The notes: generated from the sequence alone by a model not told the origin. Positions 1-10,317 are shown, counted from the stretch's first letter. The stretch: DNA of 64,000 bases from Silanimonas sp. (GCF_027531545.1 NZ_JAPZSC010000006.1:124001-188000), one strand, 5' to 3'. A program made the numbers and translations.

Positions 1-847
1 GGAGATCCGCTACTTCCCGGGCGGAGTGATGGGCAATGACCAGGCCGTGCTGCGCCGAATCCGCCAGGGCGGCCAGCTTCAGGGCGGGGTACTCACCTCG
101 AGCGAACTGTCGCTGGTTTATCCGGACGCGCCCGTCTACACGCTGCCGTTCATGTTCGCGAACTGGTCTGAAATCGACCGCGTGCGGCCGAAGGTCGATC
201 CGCTGCTCGCGACGGGCTTCGCCGAGCGCGGCTTCCACATGCTGGGCGCCTCGGGCGTGGGCTTCGCCTACCTGATGAGCGCCAAGCCGATGGCCGGCGT
301 CGAGGATGTCCGGCGCGCGAAGCTGTGGGTGCCGCAGAACGATGCCGTCGCGGAGATGACCTTCCGCGAGGGCGGCGCGAGCCCGATTCCGCTGCCGATC
401 GGTGACGTCTTCACCAGCCTGCAGACCGGCATGGTCGACATGGTGGCGAACACGCCGGCCGGCACCGTGGCCCTGCAGTGGCACGGCCGCTTGAAGACGC
501 TCTACGACCTGCCGTTGGTGTACGTGGTGGGCTTCATCGTCGTCGACCAGCGCGCGTGGTCGCGCATCGCGCCCGCTGATCAGGCCATCGTCGACCGCAT
601 CTTCAAGGCCGCGTCCGCGCGCGTCGACCAGACGATCCGCCGCGACGACGTGGCCGCGCTGGAGGCCATGAAGAAGCAGGGGCTCACCGTCGTGACGCCG
701 ACGCCGGCCGATGCCGAGTACTTCCGCGAGGTGGGTCGTCGGGTGCTCGCGCGGCTCGAGGCGGAGCAGGGCATCAGCCCGACCATCCTGAAGGCCATCC
801 GCGACGCCAAGGCCTCCGGCACGGCCCCGGCGGGCGGCCAGCCTTGA
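1..847 (+). CDS. dctP: TRAP transporter substrate-binding protein, DctP family (5' end missing)
   Basis: This is the C-terminal part of a periplasmic solute-binding protein of a tripartite ATP-independent (TRAP) transporter. The reading frame is open from base 2 and the gene starts upstream of the window; the first internal Met is at base 26. Family signatures seen are the segment VYTLPFMFANW, the ligand-region motif AKLWVPQNDAVAEM, and LPIGDVFTSLQTGMVD followed by an aromatic/hydrophobic hinge. The binding protein captures a substrate, usually a carboxylate, and delivers it to the DctQM permease. The next two genes are exactly that pair and overlap end to start, so the three form one operon. 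The substrate cannot be read from sequence. Family assignment is firm. Confidence 0.9.
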   Translation, partial: EIRYFPGGVMGNDQAVLRRIRQGGQLQGGVLTSSELSLVYPDAPVYTLPFMFANWSEIDRVRPKVDPLLATGFAERGFHMLGASGVGFAYLMSAKPMAGVEDVRRAKLWVPQNDAVAEMTFREGGASPIPLPIGDVFTSLQTGMVDMVANTPAGTVALQWHGRLKTLYDLPLVYVVGFIVVDQRAWSRIAPADQAIVDRIFKAASARVDQTIRRDDVAALEAMKKQGLTVVTPTPADAEYFREVGRRVLARLEAEQGISPTILKAIRDAKASGTAPAGGQP

Positions 848-1338
848 GCGAAGGCGCGCTCCAGCGCGTCTTGCGCGTCTTGCATCGTGCCGAGGACGCC
901 GTGCTGGCCACGGCCTTGGGCGGACTGCTGCTGCTGGCCGTGGTGCAGATCGTGCTGCGCGTTGGTTTCGACGCAGGCTTGGCGTGGGCCGAGGCGATCA
1001 GTCGCGCCGGCGTGCTCTGGCTGGCGATGCTCGGTGCCTTGGGGGCGGCGCGCCAGCAGCGCCACATCGCCGTGGACGCGATTCCGCGCCTGCTCCCCGA
1101 TGCAGCGTGGCGGGCAGTGCACGTGCTCACCCAGTTCGCTGCCGCGGGCCTCTGCGGCTGGGCGGCGTGGGTGGGCTGGGGCCTGATGGTGTCCGAGCGC
1201 GAGTTCCCGCTGCCCTTCGTCGCCGGCATCGAAAGCTGGGTGCCGATGCTGGTGCTGCCGTTCGGCTTCGGCCTGCTGGCCCTGCGCTTCGTGCTCTCGG
1301 CCTTCGCGCCGCGGCCCATCGACGAGCCGGCGCCGTGA
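844..1338 (+). CDS. dctQ: TRAP transporter small permease, DctQ family
   Basis: Small membrane subunit of the TRAP transporter, about 164 residues, with four hydrophobic segments as usual for DctQ. The segments begin near AVLATALGGLLLLAVVQIVL, followed by the typical RAGVLWLAMLGALGAARQQRHIAVD loop region. The start is TTG at 844-846, sharing bases with the TGA of dctP, so translation is probably coupled. DctQ anchors and assists the large permease DctM. It overlaps dctM at its 3' end by 4 nt (GTGA). The rare TTG start is the only plausible one in this frame near the dctP stop. Confidence 0.9.
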   Translation: MSEGALQRVLRVLHRAEDAVLATALGGLLLLAVVQIVLRVGFDAGLAWAEAISRAGVLWLAMLGALGAARQQRHIAVDAIPRLLPDAAWRAVHVLTQFAAAGLCGWAAWVGWGLMVSEREFPLPFVAGIESWVPMLVLPFGFGLLALRFVLSAFAPRPIDEPAP

Positions 1339-2630
1339 GCCTCGAGCTGCAGATCGGCCTGCTCCTGTTGCTCGCCGCCCTGGGCATGCCGCTGTTCGCG
1401 GTGATCCTGGGCATCGCGCTGGTCGGCCTGCAGGCCGCCGGCTACGAGCAGGCGGCACTCACCGAGTTCTACGGCCTTGGCGACATGCCGGGCCTGATCG
1501 CAATTCCGCTGTTCACGCTCGCGGGCTATCTGCTCAGCGAAAGCGGTGCGCCGAAGCGGCTGGTGCGGCTCTCCGACGCGCTGCTCGGCAGCTTGCCGGG
1601 CGGGCTGGCCATCGTCGCGATCGTCGCCTGTGCATTCTTCACGGCGTTCACCGGGGCCTCGGGCGTCACCGTGGTGGCGATGGGCGCGCTGCTGTATCCG
1701 GCCTTGAAGGCCGCCGGCTACCCGGACCGCTACAGCCTCGGCCTGGTCACGGCGGCGGGCAGCCTCGGCCTGCTGTTCGCGCCGTCGCTGCCCCTGATCC
1801 TCTACGGCTTCGTCGCGGCGCCGATCGCCACGAATCCCACGGTCAGCGTGCAGGACCTGTTCCTCGCGGGCCTGTTGCCGGGGGCGCTGATGCTGGTCGT
1901 CCTGTCTGCCCACGCGATGTGGGTGGGGCGAGGCGTCCCCTCGACAGGCAAGGCCTTCGATGCCCGCGAGCTGTGGGCGGCCGCCAAGGACGCGCGCTGG
2001 GAACTGCCCTTGCCGGTGGTGGTGCTGGCTGCGATCTACCAAGGCGTGCTTGCGGTCAGCGAAGTGGCGGCGCTCACCGCTGCCTATGTGCTCGTGGTGA
2101 CGCTGCTGGTGCGTCGCGAGCTGGCCTTCCGCCAGTTGCCGGGCGTGATGGCCGAAGCCATGCGGATGGTGGGCGCCATCCTGCTCATCCTAGGTGCCGC
2201 GCGGGCCCTGTCGAACTGGTTCATCGACCAGGACGTGCCGGGCCGGCTCTACGCCCTCGTCAGCACCCACATCGACAGCCCGCTGGAATTCCTGCTGGTG
2301 CTGAACGTGTTTCTGCTGGTCGTGGGCATGCTGATCGACATCTTCTCGGCCATCGTCATCCTGACCCCGCTGCTGATGCCGCTGGCCGCCCAGTTCGGGG
2401 TCCACCCCGCCCACCTGGGCATCGTGATGCTGGCGAACCTGCAGTTGGGCTATTTCACGCCGCCGGTCGGTATGAACCTGTTCATCGCCGCCTACCGGTT
2501 CAAGGTGCCCGTCACGACGCTGGTCCGCGCCACGCTGCCTTTCCTGCTGCTCCTGGGCGCCTCCGTGCTCCTGATCACCTGGTGGCCGGCCCTGTCGCTG
2601 GCCCTGCTGGAGACCGGCGGAACCGGTTAG
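1335..2630 (+). CDS. dctM: TRAP transporter large permease, DctM family
   Basis: Large transmembrane subunit (431 residues) that carries the sodium-coupled transport step of the TRAP system. The GTG start at 1335 overlaps the dctQ stop by 4 nt; the frame is open far upstream, but those extra codons read through dctQ and are not real. Hydrophobic segments run throughout, including the DctM features [39 protein letters not shown] and the C-terminal [18 protein letters not shown], which is strongly conserved in the family. It completes dctPQM. guaB follows 31 bp later but is functionally unrelated. Confidence 0.93.
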   Translation: MSLELQIGLLLLLAALGMPLFAVILGIALVGLQAAGYEQAALTEFYGLGDMPGLIAIPLFTLAGYLLSESGAPKRLVRLSDALLGSLPGGLAIVAIVACAFFTAFTGASGVTVVAMGALLYPALKAAGYPDRYSLGLVTAAGSLGLLFAPSLPLILYGFVAAPIATNPTVSVQDLFLAGLLPGALMLVVLSAHAMWVGRGVPSTGKAFDARELWAAAKDARWELPLPVVVLAAIYQGVLAVSEVAALTAAYVLVVTLLVRRELAFRQLPGVMAEAMRMVGAILLILGAARALSNWFIDQDVPGRLYALVSTHIDSPLEFLLVLNVFLLVVGMLIDIFSAIVILTPLLMPLAAQFGVHPAHLGIVMLANLQLGYFTPPVGMNLFIAAYRFKVPVTTLVRATLPFLLLLGASVLLITWWPALSLALLETGGTG

Positions 2631-2661
2631 AATGTCGCGCTTCCCAGTTCCGGAGCAGTCC

Positions 2662-4116
2662 ATGCTGCGTATCCAGGCGGAAGCCCTCACGTTCGACGAC
2701 GTCTCCCTGATCCCGGCCCATTCGGCCGTGCTGCCCAAGGACGTCTCCCTCGCCACCCGCCTCACGCGTGGCCTCTCCCTGAACCTCCCGATCGTCGCCG
2801 CCGCCATGGACACCGTGTCCGAGGCGCGGCTCGCCATCGCGATGGCGCAGCTGGGCGGCATCGCCATCATGCACAAGAACATGAGTGTCGAGCGGCAGGC
2901 CGCCGAGGTCGCCGAGGTCAAGAAGTTCGAGGCCGGCGTCATCCGTGAGCCCTTCACCGTGACACCGGGCACGACGGTGGGTGAAGTGCTGAAGCTCACC
3001 GCCGCGCGCCGCATCTCCGGCGTGCCCGTGGTCGACAACGGCCAGCTTGTCGGCATCGTCACCGGTCGCGACATGCGCTTCGAGACGCGGCTCGACGCGC
3101 CGGTGAGCAGCATCATGACCGGCAAGGACCGCCTCGTGACCGTGCGCGAAGGCGCGACCGATGAAGAGGTCCTTGCCAAGCTGCACCAGTACCGCATCGA
3201 AAAGGTGCTGGTGGTTGATGACGCCTTCGCCCTGCGTGGGCTGATCACCGTCAAGGACATCCAGAAGGCCCGCGACAACCCGAACGCCGCGAAGGATTCG
3301 AGCGAGCGCCTCGTCGTCGGTGCGGCCGTCGGCGTCGGTGGCGACACCGAAGCGCGCGTCGAGGCCCTCGTGGCCGCCGGCGTTGACGTCATCGTCGTCG
3401 ACACCGCGCACGGCCATTCGCAGGGCGTGCTCGACCGCGTGGCATGGGTGAAGAAGACCTTTCCGCAGCTGCAGGTCATCGGCGGGAACATCGTTACGGG
3501 CGAGGCGGCATTGGCGCTCGAGGCGCACGGAGCCGACGCGGTGAAGGTGGGCGTGGGCCCGGGCTCGATCTGCACCACCCGCATCGTCGCGGGCGTGGGC
3601 GTGCCGCAGATCACCGCCGTGGGCATGGTGGCCGACGCACTGAAGGGCCGCATCCCGCTGATTGCCGATGGTGGCATCCGCTACTCGGGCGACATCGCCA
3701 AGGCGATCGTGGCCGGCGCCTCGAGCATCATGATCGGCGGTCTGTTCGCCGGCACCGAGGAATCGCCGGGCGAGATCGAGCTCTTCCAGGGCCGCAGCTA
3801 CAAGAGCTACCGCGGCATGGGCAGCCTCGGCGCCATGCAGCAGGGCAGCAAGGACCGCTATTTCCAGGACGCCTCCGACGCCGACAAGCTGGTGCCGGAA
3901 GGCATCGAAGGCCGCGTGCCGTACCGCGGCCCGCTGGCGAACGTGGTGCACCAGCTCGCTGGTGGCCTGCGCGCGTCGATGGGTTACGTCGGCTGCGCCA
4001 GCATCGAAGAGATGCGCACCAAGCCGAGCTTCGTCCGCGTGACCAACGCCGGCACCCGCGAAGCCCACGTGCACGACGTGCAGATCACCAAGGAACCGCC
4101 GAACTACCGGCAGTAA
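2662..4116 (+). CDS. guaB: IMP dehydrogenase
   Basis: Oxidises IMP to XMP with NAD+, the committed step of GMP synthesis. The start at 2662 ([18 protein letters not shown]) matches the family N-terminus and has GGAG 6-7 nt upstream; an in-frame ATG at 2632 would add ten unconserved residues and sits inside a candidate -10 (TAGAAT, 2628-2633). The 484-residue product has the TIM-barrel, two CBS domains at about residues 90-205, and the catalytic loop GSICTTRI with the active-site Cys near residue 304. The mobile flap is around [10 protein letters not shown]. The next gene is guaA, 3 nt downstream, so XMP is passed to the next enzyme of the same operon. Confidence 0.97.
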   Translation: MLRIQAEALTFDDVSLIPAHSAVLPKDVSLATRLTRGLSLNLPIVAAAMDTVSEARLAIAMAQLGGIAIMHKNMSVERQAAEVAEVKKFEAGVIREPFTVTPGTTVGEVLKLTAARRISGVPVVDNGQLVGIVTGRDMRFETRLDAPVSSIMTGKDRLVTVREGATDEEVLAKLHQYRIEKVLVVDDAFALRGLITVKDIQKARDNPNAAKDSSERLVVGAAVGVGGDTEARVEALVAAGVDVIVVDTAHGHSQGVLDRVAWVKKTFPQLQVIGGNIVTGEAALALEAHGADAVKVGVGPGSICTTRIVAGVGVPQITAVGMVADALKGRIPLIADGGIRYSGDIAKAIVAGASSIMIGGLFAGTEESPGEIELFQGRSYKSYRGMGSLGAMQQGSKDRYFQDASDADKLVPEGIEGRVPYRGPLANVVHQLAGGLRASMGYVGCASIEEMRTKPSFVRVTNAGTREAHVHDVQITKEPPNYRQ

Positions 4117-4119
4117 GCG

Positions 4120-5703
4120 ATGACCGACATCCACAGCGACAAGATCCTGATCCTCGACTTCGGCGCGCAGTACACGCAGCTGATCGCCCGCCGCGTCCGC
4201 GAGCTGGGCGTCTACTGCGAGATCTGGGCCTGGGACCACGACCCGTCCGACATCGCCAAGTTCGCGCCCAAGGGCATCATCCTGTCGGGCGGTCCGGAGT
4301 CGACCACCGAAGCCGGCTCGCCGCGCGCGCCGCAGCCGGTCTTCGACCTCAAGGTGCCGGTGCTCGGCATCTGCTACGGCATGCAGACGATGGCCATGCA
4401 GCTCGGCGGCCTCGTCGAAGGTGGCCATGACCGCGAGTTCGGTTACGCGGAAGTGGAAGTGGCCTCGGCCTGCCGCCTGCTGGATGAGCAGAAGGACCAC
4501 CCGGGCACGCCGCCGCGCATCGACGTGTGGATGAGCCACGGCGATCGCGTCACCCGACTGCCCGAGGGCTTCAAGATCACCGCCCGCACGCACAGCGTGC
4601 CGATCGTGGCGATGGCCGACGAGGCCCGTCGCTACTACGGCGTGCAGTGGCACCCGGAAGTGACGCATACCAAGCAGGGCACCGAGCAGCTGCGCCGCTT
4701 CGTGGCGGAGATCTGCGGCTGCGCCACGCTGTGGACGGCGGCCAACATCATCGAGGACCAGATCGCCCGCGTGCGCGCCCAGGTGGGCGACGACGAGGTG
4801 CTGCTGGGCCTGTCCGGCGGCGTCGATTCCTCCGTGGTGGCCGCGCTGTTGCACCGGGCCATCGGCGAGAAGCTCACCTGCGTCTTCGTCGACACCGGTC
4901 TGCTGCGCTGGAACGAGGGCGACCAGGTGATGGCGATGTTCGCCAACAACGCCGAGAAGGGCGGCATGGGCATCAAGGTCATCCGCGTGAACGCCGCGGA
5001 GCGCTTCTACGGCGAGCTCGCCGGCGTGCAAGACCCGGAGGCCAAGCGCAAGATCATCGGCCGCCTGTTCGTCGAGATCTTCGAGGAGGAATCGAAGAAG
5101 CTCTCGAACGTGAAGTGGCTGGCGCAGGGCACGATCTACCCCGACGTCATCGAGTCGGCCGGCAGCAAGACCGGCAAAGCGCACGTGATCAAGAGCCACC
5201 ACAACGTGGGCGGCCTGCCGGAGCGCATGCACCTCAAGCTGGTCGAGCCGCTGCGCGAGCTGTTCAAGGACGAGGTTCGCCGTATCGGCGTCGAGCTCGG
5301 CCTGCCGCGCGAGATGGTGTTCCGCCATCCGTTCCCGGGCCCGGGCCTTGGCGTGCGCATCCTCGGCGAAGTGAAGCGCGAATACGCCGAGATCCTCGCC
5401 CGTGCCGATGCCATCTTCATCGAGGAGCTGCGCAAGGCGGGCTGGTACGACAAAACCTCGCAGGCTTTCGCCGTGTTTCTGCCGGTGAAGTCGGTGGGCG
5501 TGGTCGGTGATGCCCGCGCCTACGAGTGGGTGATTGCGCTGCGCGCGGTTGAGACCATCGACTTCATGACCGCGCACTGGGCGCACCTGCCGTACGAACT
5601 GCTCGACGTCGTGGCCCGCCGCGTCGTCAACGAGCTGCGGGGCGTCAGCCGCGTGGTCTACGACATTTCCGGCAAGCCGCCCGCGACCATTGAATGGGAG
5701 TGA
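4120..5703 (+). CDS. guaA: GMP synthase (glutamine-hydrolysing)
   Basis: Converts XMP to GMP using ATP and glutamine. The protein is 527 residues, the expected length. The N-terminal class I amidotransferase domain shows the Cys nucleophile in [10 protein letters not shown] and the His/Glu pair in [10 protein letters not shown]. The ATP-pyrophosphatase domain has the P-loop [15 protein letters not shown]. The C-terminal dimerisation domain ends in the conserved [11 protein letters not shown]. It lies 3 nt after guaB and its last 10 nt overlap the start of tadA, giving a guaB-guaA-tadA transcription unit. Confidence 0.97.
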   Translation: MTDIHSDKILILDFGAQYTQLIARRVRELGVYCEIWAWDHDPSDIAKFAPKGIILSGGPESTTEAGSPRAPQPVFDLKVPVLGICYGMQTMAMQLGGLVEGGHDREFGYAEVEVASACRLLDEQKDHPGTPPRIDVWMSHGDRVTRLPEGFKITARTHSVPIVAMADEARRYYGVQWHPEVTHTKQGTEQLRRFVAEICGCATLWTAANIIEDQIARVRAQVGDDEVLLGLSGGVDSSVVAALLHRAIGEKLTCVFVDTGLLRWNEGDQVMAMFANNAEKGGMGIKVIRVNAAERFYGELAGVQDPEAKRKIIGRLFVEIFEEESKKLSNVKWLAQGTIYPDVIESAGSKTGKAHVIKSHHNVGGLPERMHLKLVEPLRELFKDEVRRIGVELGLPREMVFRHPFPGPGLGVRILGEVKREYAEILARADAIFIEELRKAGWYDKTSQAFAVFLPVKSVGVVGDARAYEWVIALRAVETIDFMTAHWAHLPYELLDVVARRVVNELRGVSRVVYDISGKPPATIEWE

Positions 5704-6167
5704 GTGAGGCCGACCAGCACTGGATGCGCCACGCCCTCGAGCTCGCCCGAAAGGCCGAGCGCGAGGACGGCGAGGTGCCGGTCGGTGCCGTGCTGGTCGC
5801 TGCCGACGGCACGCTGTTGGCGGAGGGTGGCAACCGCAACATCACGGAACATGACCCCAGCGCACACGCCGAGATCGTGGCGATGCGCAGGGCTGGGCTG
5901 GCTCTGGGAAACCATCGTCTGCTCGGCGCTACGCTCTACGTGACGCTCGAGCCCTGCGCGATGTGCGCGATGGCGATGGTGCATGCGCGTATCGCCCGCG
6001 TGGTGTATGCGGCGACTGACCCCAAGACCGGTGCAGCCGGCAGCGTCTTCGACCTGCTTTCCGACCCGCGCCACAACCACCGCGTGGCGGTCGAGGGCGG
6101 AGTCCTGGCCGACGAGGCCTCGGCCATGCTGACGGGCTACTTCCGCGCCAAGCGCGCGAAGGGCTGA
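5694..6167 (+). CDS. tadA: tRNA adenosine-34 deaminase
   Basis: Deaminates A34 of tRNA-Arg(ACG) to inosine. The zinc and catalytic residues are visible as HAEIVAM (His ligand plus catalytic Glu) and PCAMCAMAM (the two Cys ligands). The 157-residue size fits the bacterial family. ATG at 5694 overlaps the end of guaA by 10 nt; a GTG at 5700, also in frame, is an equally possible start. It is the last gene of the gua operon; the following gene is on the other strand and converges with a 1-nt gap. Confidence 0.94.
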   Translation: MGVSEADQHWMRHALELARKAEREDGEVPVGAVLVAADGTLLAEGGNRNITEHDPSAHAEIVAMRRAGLALGNHRLLGATLYVTLEPCAMCAMAMVHARIARVVYAATDPKTGAAGSVFDLLSDPRHNHRVAVEGGVLADEASAMLTGYFRAKRAKG

Positions 6168-6168
6168 T

Positions 6169-6642
6169 TCAGCCGTTGCGCCGGCGCTTCGCCAGCGCGA
6201 TGTCGAGTTCGGTGTCGAGGCTTCGCACTGCCATGCTCACCTCGCGGCCCATCGCGACGGCGGCGCCGAGGAGGCAACCCATGCCGAGGATGGCCAGCAC
6301 CGTGGCGATGATGCCGATCCGGGCCTCCACCAGCGCGCCGCCGGCCAGGGCGAGGCTGGTGCCGATGAAGCATCCCAGCGCCACGTAAAGCATCCAGCAG
6401 GCGCGCAGCACCAGCGCGGCGCGGCGGCGATGCTCGGCGATCTGCGTTTCGTGCTCGGACAGGGGCGGGGCTTCGCCGTCGGGATCGCCCTCGCCGAGCA
6501 CCAGCAGCCGGAGACGGTCGACCACGCGGGCCAGCCGTGCGTTGGCCGAAATCAGCAGCGAGCCGGTCGCGGCCATCAACAAGGCCGGGGCAAGCATCGC
6601 GCCGATGACGGTGGGGTGGGCTAGGGTGTCGGTCAGCGGCAT
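6169..6642 (-). CDS. DUF2721 family membrane protein
   Basis: Small membrane protein of 157 residues with three hydrophobic segments: an N-terminal one (GAMLAPALLMAATGSLLISAN), then LVLRACWMLYVALGCFIGTS and IGIIATVLAILGMGCLLGAA. The motif ANARLARVVDRLR between segments one and two is typical of DUF2721. I chose the start at 6642 (MPLTDTLAHP) because GGAG lies 6 nt before it; a frame extension to 6693 has no comparable signal. Function of the family is unknown. It converges on tadA and diverges from orn. Confidence 0.75.
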   Translation of the reverse strand: MPLTDTLAHPTVIGAMLAPALLMAATGSLLISANARLARVVDRLRLLVLGEGDPDGEAPPLSEHETQIAEHRRRAALVLRACWMLYVALGCFIGTSLALAGGALVEARIGIIATVLAILGMGCLLGAAVAMGREVSMAVRSLDTELDIALAKRRRNG

Positions 6643-6753
6643 CGGAGTCTCCGGAACGCCCGGATGATCGCGCAGCGCCCGGCAGACTGACAAACGGCGT
6701 CAATTCAGGTGGCGCGCGGCACGGGACGCGGCCGGAAGCCTGAACGGAGTCGT

Positions 6754-6765
6754 TACACTCAGGTG
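6754..6765 (+). promoter_or_regulatory. -10 element abutting orn start (leaderless arrangement)
   Basis: TACACT at 6754-6759 is followed by exactly six bases and then the orn ATG. If it is the -10 element, transcription would begin at or next to the start codon. No good -35 was seen 16-18 bp upstream. Confidence 0.4.
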
Positions 6766-7335
6766 ATGACGAAGCCAGCCCCCGATGACGCCCGCCTGAT
6801 CTGGATCGACCTCGAGATGACCGGGTTGGATCCGATGTCCGACTCCATCATCGAGATCGCCACGATCGTCACCGACCGTGATCTCAACGTGCTGGCCGAG
6901 GGGCCCTCGCTGGCCGTCCGCCATGACCTCGCCACTCTTGAGGCGATGGACGAGTGGAACCGCGGAACGCATCGGAAGTCCGGGCTGTGGGATCGCGTGC
7001 TGGCCAGCCCGCACTCCTTGGCCGAGGCCGAGGCGCTCACCTGCGATTTCCTCTCGCCGTGGATCGCCGCCGGCAAGTCGCCGATGTGCGGCAATTCCAT
7101 CTGCCAGGACCGGCGCTTCCTCGCCCGCCTGATGCCGCGGCTCGAGAAGTGGTTCCACTACCGGAACCTCGACGTCTCGACGGTGAAGGAGCTCGCGCGT
7201 CGTTGGGCGCCGGGCGTCCTCGACGGCATGCAGAAGCAGGGCGCCCACACGGCCTTGGCGGATGCCCGGGAGTCCATCGAGGAACTCAGGCACTATCGTC
7301 GCCACATGGGTGCGCTCGGCGGCCAGATCGGCTGA
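6766..7335 (+). CDS. orn: Oligoribonuclease
   Basis: 3'-5' exonuclease that finishes RNA decay by hydrolysing di- to pentanucleotides, including pGpG made from c-di-GMP. The 189-residue protein carries the DEDDh signature: [11 protein letters not shown] (Asp and Glu), [12 protein letters not shown] (Asp), and [14 protein letters not shown] (His and Asp). ATG at 6766 fits the family N-terminus; the frame opens earlier at 6709, but those residues are unconserved and Arg-rich. There is no Shine-Dalgarno at normal spacing; instead a -10-like TACACT sits six bases before the ATG. Its role in c-di-GMP turnover is notable because the next gene is a diguanylate cyclase. Confidence 0.96.
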   Translation: MTKPAPDDARLIWIDLEMTGLDPMSDSIIEIATIVTDRDLNVLAEGPSLAVRHDLATLEAMDEWNRGTHRKSGLWDRVLASPHSLAEAEALTCDFLSPWIAAGKSPMCGNSICQDRRFLARLMPRLEKWFHYRNLDVSTVKELARRWAPGVLDGMQKQGAHTALADARESIEELRHYRRHMGALGGQIG

Positions 7336-7371
7336 CCGGCGCGCCCATCCGCGACGCACCGGGAGGGAGGC

Positions 7372-10317
7372 ATGCGGATTGCTGCACTGGCACCGGCGCT
7401 GGCCTGTTGGCTGGCGCTGTTCCTCGGCTTGGCCACGGGCACGGCGGCCGCGATGGATTCGAAGCCGCTCGCGGCGTACGCGCGCGACGTCTGGACCACG
7501 CGCAATGGCCTGCCGCACAACCAGGTCAACGACATCGCCCAGACCGAGGACGGCTACCTCTGGCTCGCCACCTGGGAGGGTCTCGTCCGCTACAACGGCC
7601 AGGATTTCACGCTGTTCGGGCCTCAGAACGTCGAGGCCTTCACCGACCAGGGCATCCGCAGCATCTCCACCCGCGTGCCGGGCAAGTTGGTGGTCTCCAC
7701 GTCGCGCGGCGGCGTGATGATCCGCGAGGACGGCGAGTGGCGACGCGTTGGCGTCGCCGAAGGGCTGGCGCAGGAAGAAACCATGCGCGCCGAGTTCGAT
7801 GCGCAGGGTCGCCTGTGGGTGGCGCACGAAAGCCAGGGCCTCGTGCGCATCGCGCCGGACGGAACGGCGACGCCGTTCGGTGTCGAGCAGGGCCTGCCCT
7901 CGGGCCAGATGTTCGCGCTGATGATCGATGCCAACGACGTGGTCTGGGCCGGCAGCGCGGAAGGCCTCGTCCGCATCGAGGACGACCGCGTCCAGGCCTT
8001 CGGCACCGCGGACGGCATGCCCCAAGGCGCAGTCTACGCGATCGTCGCGGCGCCGGACGGCGGCCTGTTCCTTGGTACGCACCACGGCGTGTGGCGTGGC
8101 CGCAACGGCGAGTTCCGCGTGCATGAGGCCGGTTTCTCGGATGACGCCGTGCCGAGCCTCGCCATCGATCCGCAGGGCAGCCTGATCGCGGGCACGGTGA
8201 ACCGCGGCGTGTTCCGCGCGAAGCCCATCGGGCTCGAGCGTTTCAGCCGCGCCGGCGGCTTGCCCAACAACCGCGTGCCGGCCCTGTTCGTCGACCGCGA
8301 GGGCTCGATCTGGGTCGGCACGAACGCCGGCCTGCTGCGCTTTGCCGACACGCCCTTCGGCAGCTACGACACCTACCAGGGCCTGGCCGACAACTACGTG
8401 CGATCGGTGCTGCAGTTGCCTGACGGCAGCGTGCTGATCGGCAGCAGCGGCGGCCTGGATCGCTGGAAGGACGGTCGCATCGAGCCGGTGTCGAGGGAGG
8501 AGGGCGGCATCGGCAACGAAGCCGTGCTGAGCCTCGCGCACGGCCGCGACGGCAGCGTGTGGGTGGGCATGTATTCGCTGGGCCTCTACCAGTTGCGCGA
8601 CGGCAAGGTGGTCAACCAGCTCGGTGCCGGCGACGGCCTGCTGGGGCCGCAGGTGCGCGCGATCTTCGAGGCCCGAAATGGCGATCTCTGGATCGGCACC
8701 AGTTCGGGGCTGTTCCGTCGCCGCGCCGATGGCCGCATCGACCGCTTCGACGAACGCGACGGTTTGCCGCGGAACTTCGTCGTGGCCCTGCACGAAGGGC
8801 GCGATGGGCGGCTCTGGATCGGCACCTCGAACGGGCTGGCCGTCCGCGAAGGCGAACGCTTCCGCGAGGTACCGATCCGGCAATTGTTCGACGCGCAGGA
8901 TGTGTTCGGCATCCACGAGGATGGCGAGGGCAGCCTGTGGCTCGCCACCGATCGCGGCCTGCTTCGCCTGAAGGACGACGTTCTCAGCGGCGTCGGCGTG
9001 CGCCACGGCCTGCCCGTCGCGACGCTGTTCCAAGTGGTCGAGGACGGCTACGGCAATTTCTGGTTGACCTCGAACCGCGGCGTGTTGCAGGTGCCGCGGC
9101 AGCAGCTCGAGGAAGTCATCGAGGGGCGGCGCGAGCGGCTGGATGCGCTCAGCTTCGCGGAGGCCGATGGCCTCGCCAGTGCGCAGTGCAATGGTGGCGC
9201 CGGACCGGCCGCCATCCGCGCGGACGACGGCAGCCTGTGGATCGCCACCGCGCGTGGCGTCAGCGTGGTGCAGCCGGACCAGCTCGCGCGCTACCAGCGT
9301 CCGCCGCCGCCGGTGATCATCGAGAGCATCCGCGTGGATGCCCAGGCCCGCCCGGCGGAAGGGCGCCTCGTGCTGAGCCCGTCGGAGAGCCGGCTCGAGA
9401 TCGACTTCGCCAGCCTCAGCTACCGGATGCCGGAGCAGATCCGCTACCGCTACCGCATGGCGGGTCTCGACGAGGGCTGGACCGACAGCGGCGCCGTGCG
9501 TTCGGCGCGCTTCAACCACCTGCCGCCCGGCAAGTACCGCTTCGAAGTCAGCGCGGAGACCCGCGGCAGCGGCACCAGCAGCGATGTCATCGGCATCGAG
9601 GTCGAAGTGCAGCCGCGCTTCTGGGAGCAGCCGCTGTTCCTCGTGCTGGGCGGGCTGTTGCTTGCCCTCGGCCTCTACTGGGGCTATGCGCTCCGGGTGG
9701 ACGCCCTGCAGCAGCGCGAGCGGGAACTCAGCCGGCTGGTCGAGGAGCGTACGCAGACGCTGACGCGGCAGAACACCGAGCTGGAGCGTCTCGCCGAGAC
9801 CGTTCGCGAGCAGAGCAGCGCCTACGAGCTCCAGGCGCGCACGGATGCCTTGACCGGTCTGCCGAACCGCCGGCACATGGAAGAACGTCTCGCGGATTGC
9901 TTCGCGGAGGCGCAGCGCGACGGCAAGCCCTTGTGCCTGGGCGTGCTCGACCTCGACCATTTCAAGGACATCAACGACAACTTCTCGCACGCGGCCGGCG
10001 ACCAGCTGCTGCAGGAGGTCGCGCGGGTGATGTCGGACGTGATGGGCGGCGACCACAACCTCGCGCGCTGGGGTGGCGAGGAGTTCGCCCTGCTGTTCGT
10101 CGACGCCACGCTTGAACAGGCCGCGGACTCCGCCGAACGCATCCGCCGACGCATCGAAGCCATCGATACCAGTGCTTTCGCGCCCGGTGCGCGCGCCTCG
10201 GCGAGCATCGGCTTGGCCAGCCGCACGGGGTTCACGCACCACGAGCGGATGATCTATCGCGCCGACGAGCGGCTGTATGCCGCGAAGCGCGCCGGACGCA
10301 ACCGCGTCGAGACCTGA
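7372..10317 (+). CDS. Membrane diguanylate cyclase with periplasmic Reg_prop propeller sensor
   Basis: A 981-residue inner-membrane sensor predicted to make c-di-GMP. A signal peptide/anchor covers residues about 1-28. A long periplasmic region follows, made of two-component-regulator propeller repeats (recurring GSIWVGT / GDLWIGT / GRLWIGTSNG units, about residues 30-640), then a Y_Y_Y domain (FASLSYRMPEQIRYRYRMAG, about 670-745). One transmembrane helix lies at about 754-774 and a short coiled coil (ERELSRLVEERTQTL) leads to the C-terminal GGDEF domain. The active-site motif is GGEEF near residue 900, a functional variant of GGDEF. The inhibitory RxxD site is absent (G at the Arg position). 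There is no histidine kinase module. The ligand is unknown. Confidence 0.9.
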   Translation: MRIAALAPALACWLALFLGLATGTAAAMDSKPLAAYARDVWTTRNGLPHNQVNDIAQTEDGYLWLATWEGLVRYNGQDFTLFGPQNVEAFTDQGIRSISTRVPGKLVVSTSRGGVMIREDGEWRRVGVAEGLAQEETMRAEFDAQGRLWVAHESQGLVRIAPDGTATPFGVEQGLPSGQMFALMIDANDVVWAGSAEGLVRIEDDRVQAFGTADGMPQGAVYAIVAAPDGGLFLGTHHGVWRGRNGEFRVHEAGFSDDAVPSLAIDPQGSLIAGTVNRGVFRAKPIGLERFSRAGGLPNNRVPALFVDREGSIWVGTNAGLLRFADTPFGSYDTYQGLADNYVRSVLQLPDGSVLIGSSGGLDRWKDGRIEPVSREEGGIGNEAVLSLAHGRDGSVWVGMYSLGLYQLRDGKVVNQLGAGDGLLGPQVRAIFEARNGDLWIGTSSGLFRRRADGRIDRFDERDGLPRNFVVALHEGRDGRLWIGTSNGLAVREGERFREVPIRQLFDAQDVFGIHEDGEGSLWLATDRGLLRLKDDVLSGVGVRHGLPVATLFQVVEDGYGNFWLTSNRGVLQVPRQQLEEVIEGRRERLDALSFAEADGLASAQCNGGAGPAAIRADDGSLWIATARGVSVVQPDQLARYQRPPPPVIIESIRVDAQARPAEGRLVLSPSESRLEIDFASLSYRMPEQIRYRYRMAGLDEGWTDSGAVRSARFNHLPPGKYRFEVSAETRGSGTSSDVIGIEVEVQPRFWEQPLFLVLGGLLLALGLYWGYALRVDALQQRERELSRLVEERTQTLTRQNTELERLAETVREQSSAYELQARTDALTGLPNRRHMEERLADCFAEAQRDGKPLCLGVLDLDHFKDINDNFSHAAGDQLLQEVARVMSDVMGGDHNLARWGGEEFALLFVDATLEQAADSAERIRRRIEAIDTSAFAPGARASASIGLASRTGFTHHERMIYRADERLYAAKRAGRNRVET

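Noticed and set aside
2632-2661. Upstream in-frame ATG for guaB
   Set aside because: It adds ten unconserved residues and overlaps a -10-like TAGAAT; the 2662 ATG matches the family start and has GGAG.
2575-5586. A 1003-codon open frame on the minus strand opposite guaB-guaA
   Set aside because: It is antisense to two highly conserved enzymes, has a His/Ala/Arg/Val-rich composition typical of the complementary frame of GC-rich genes, and matches no family.
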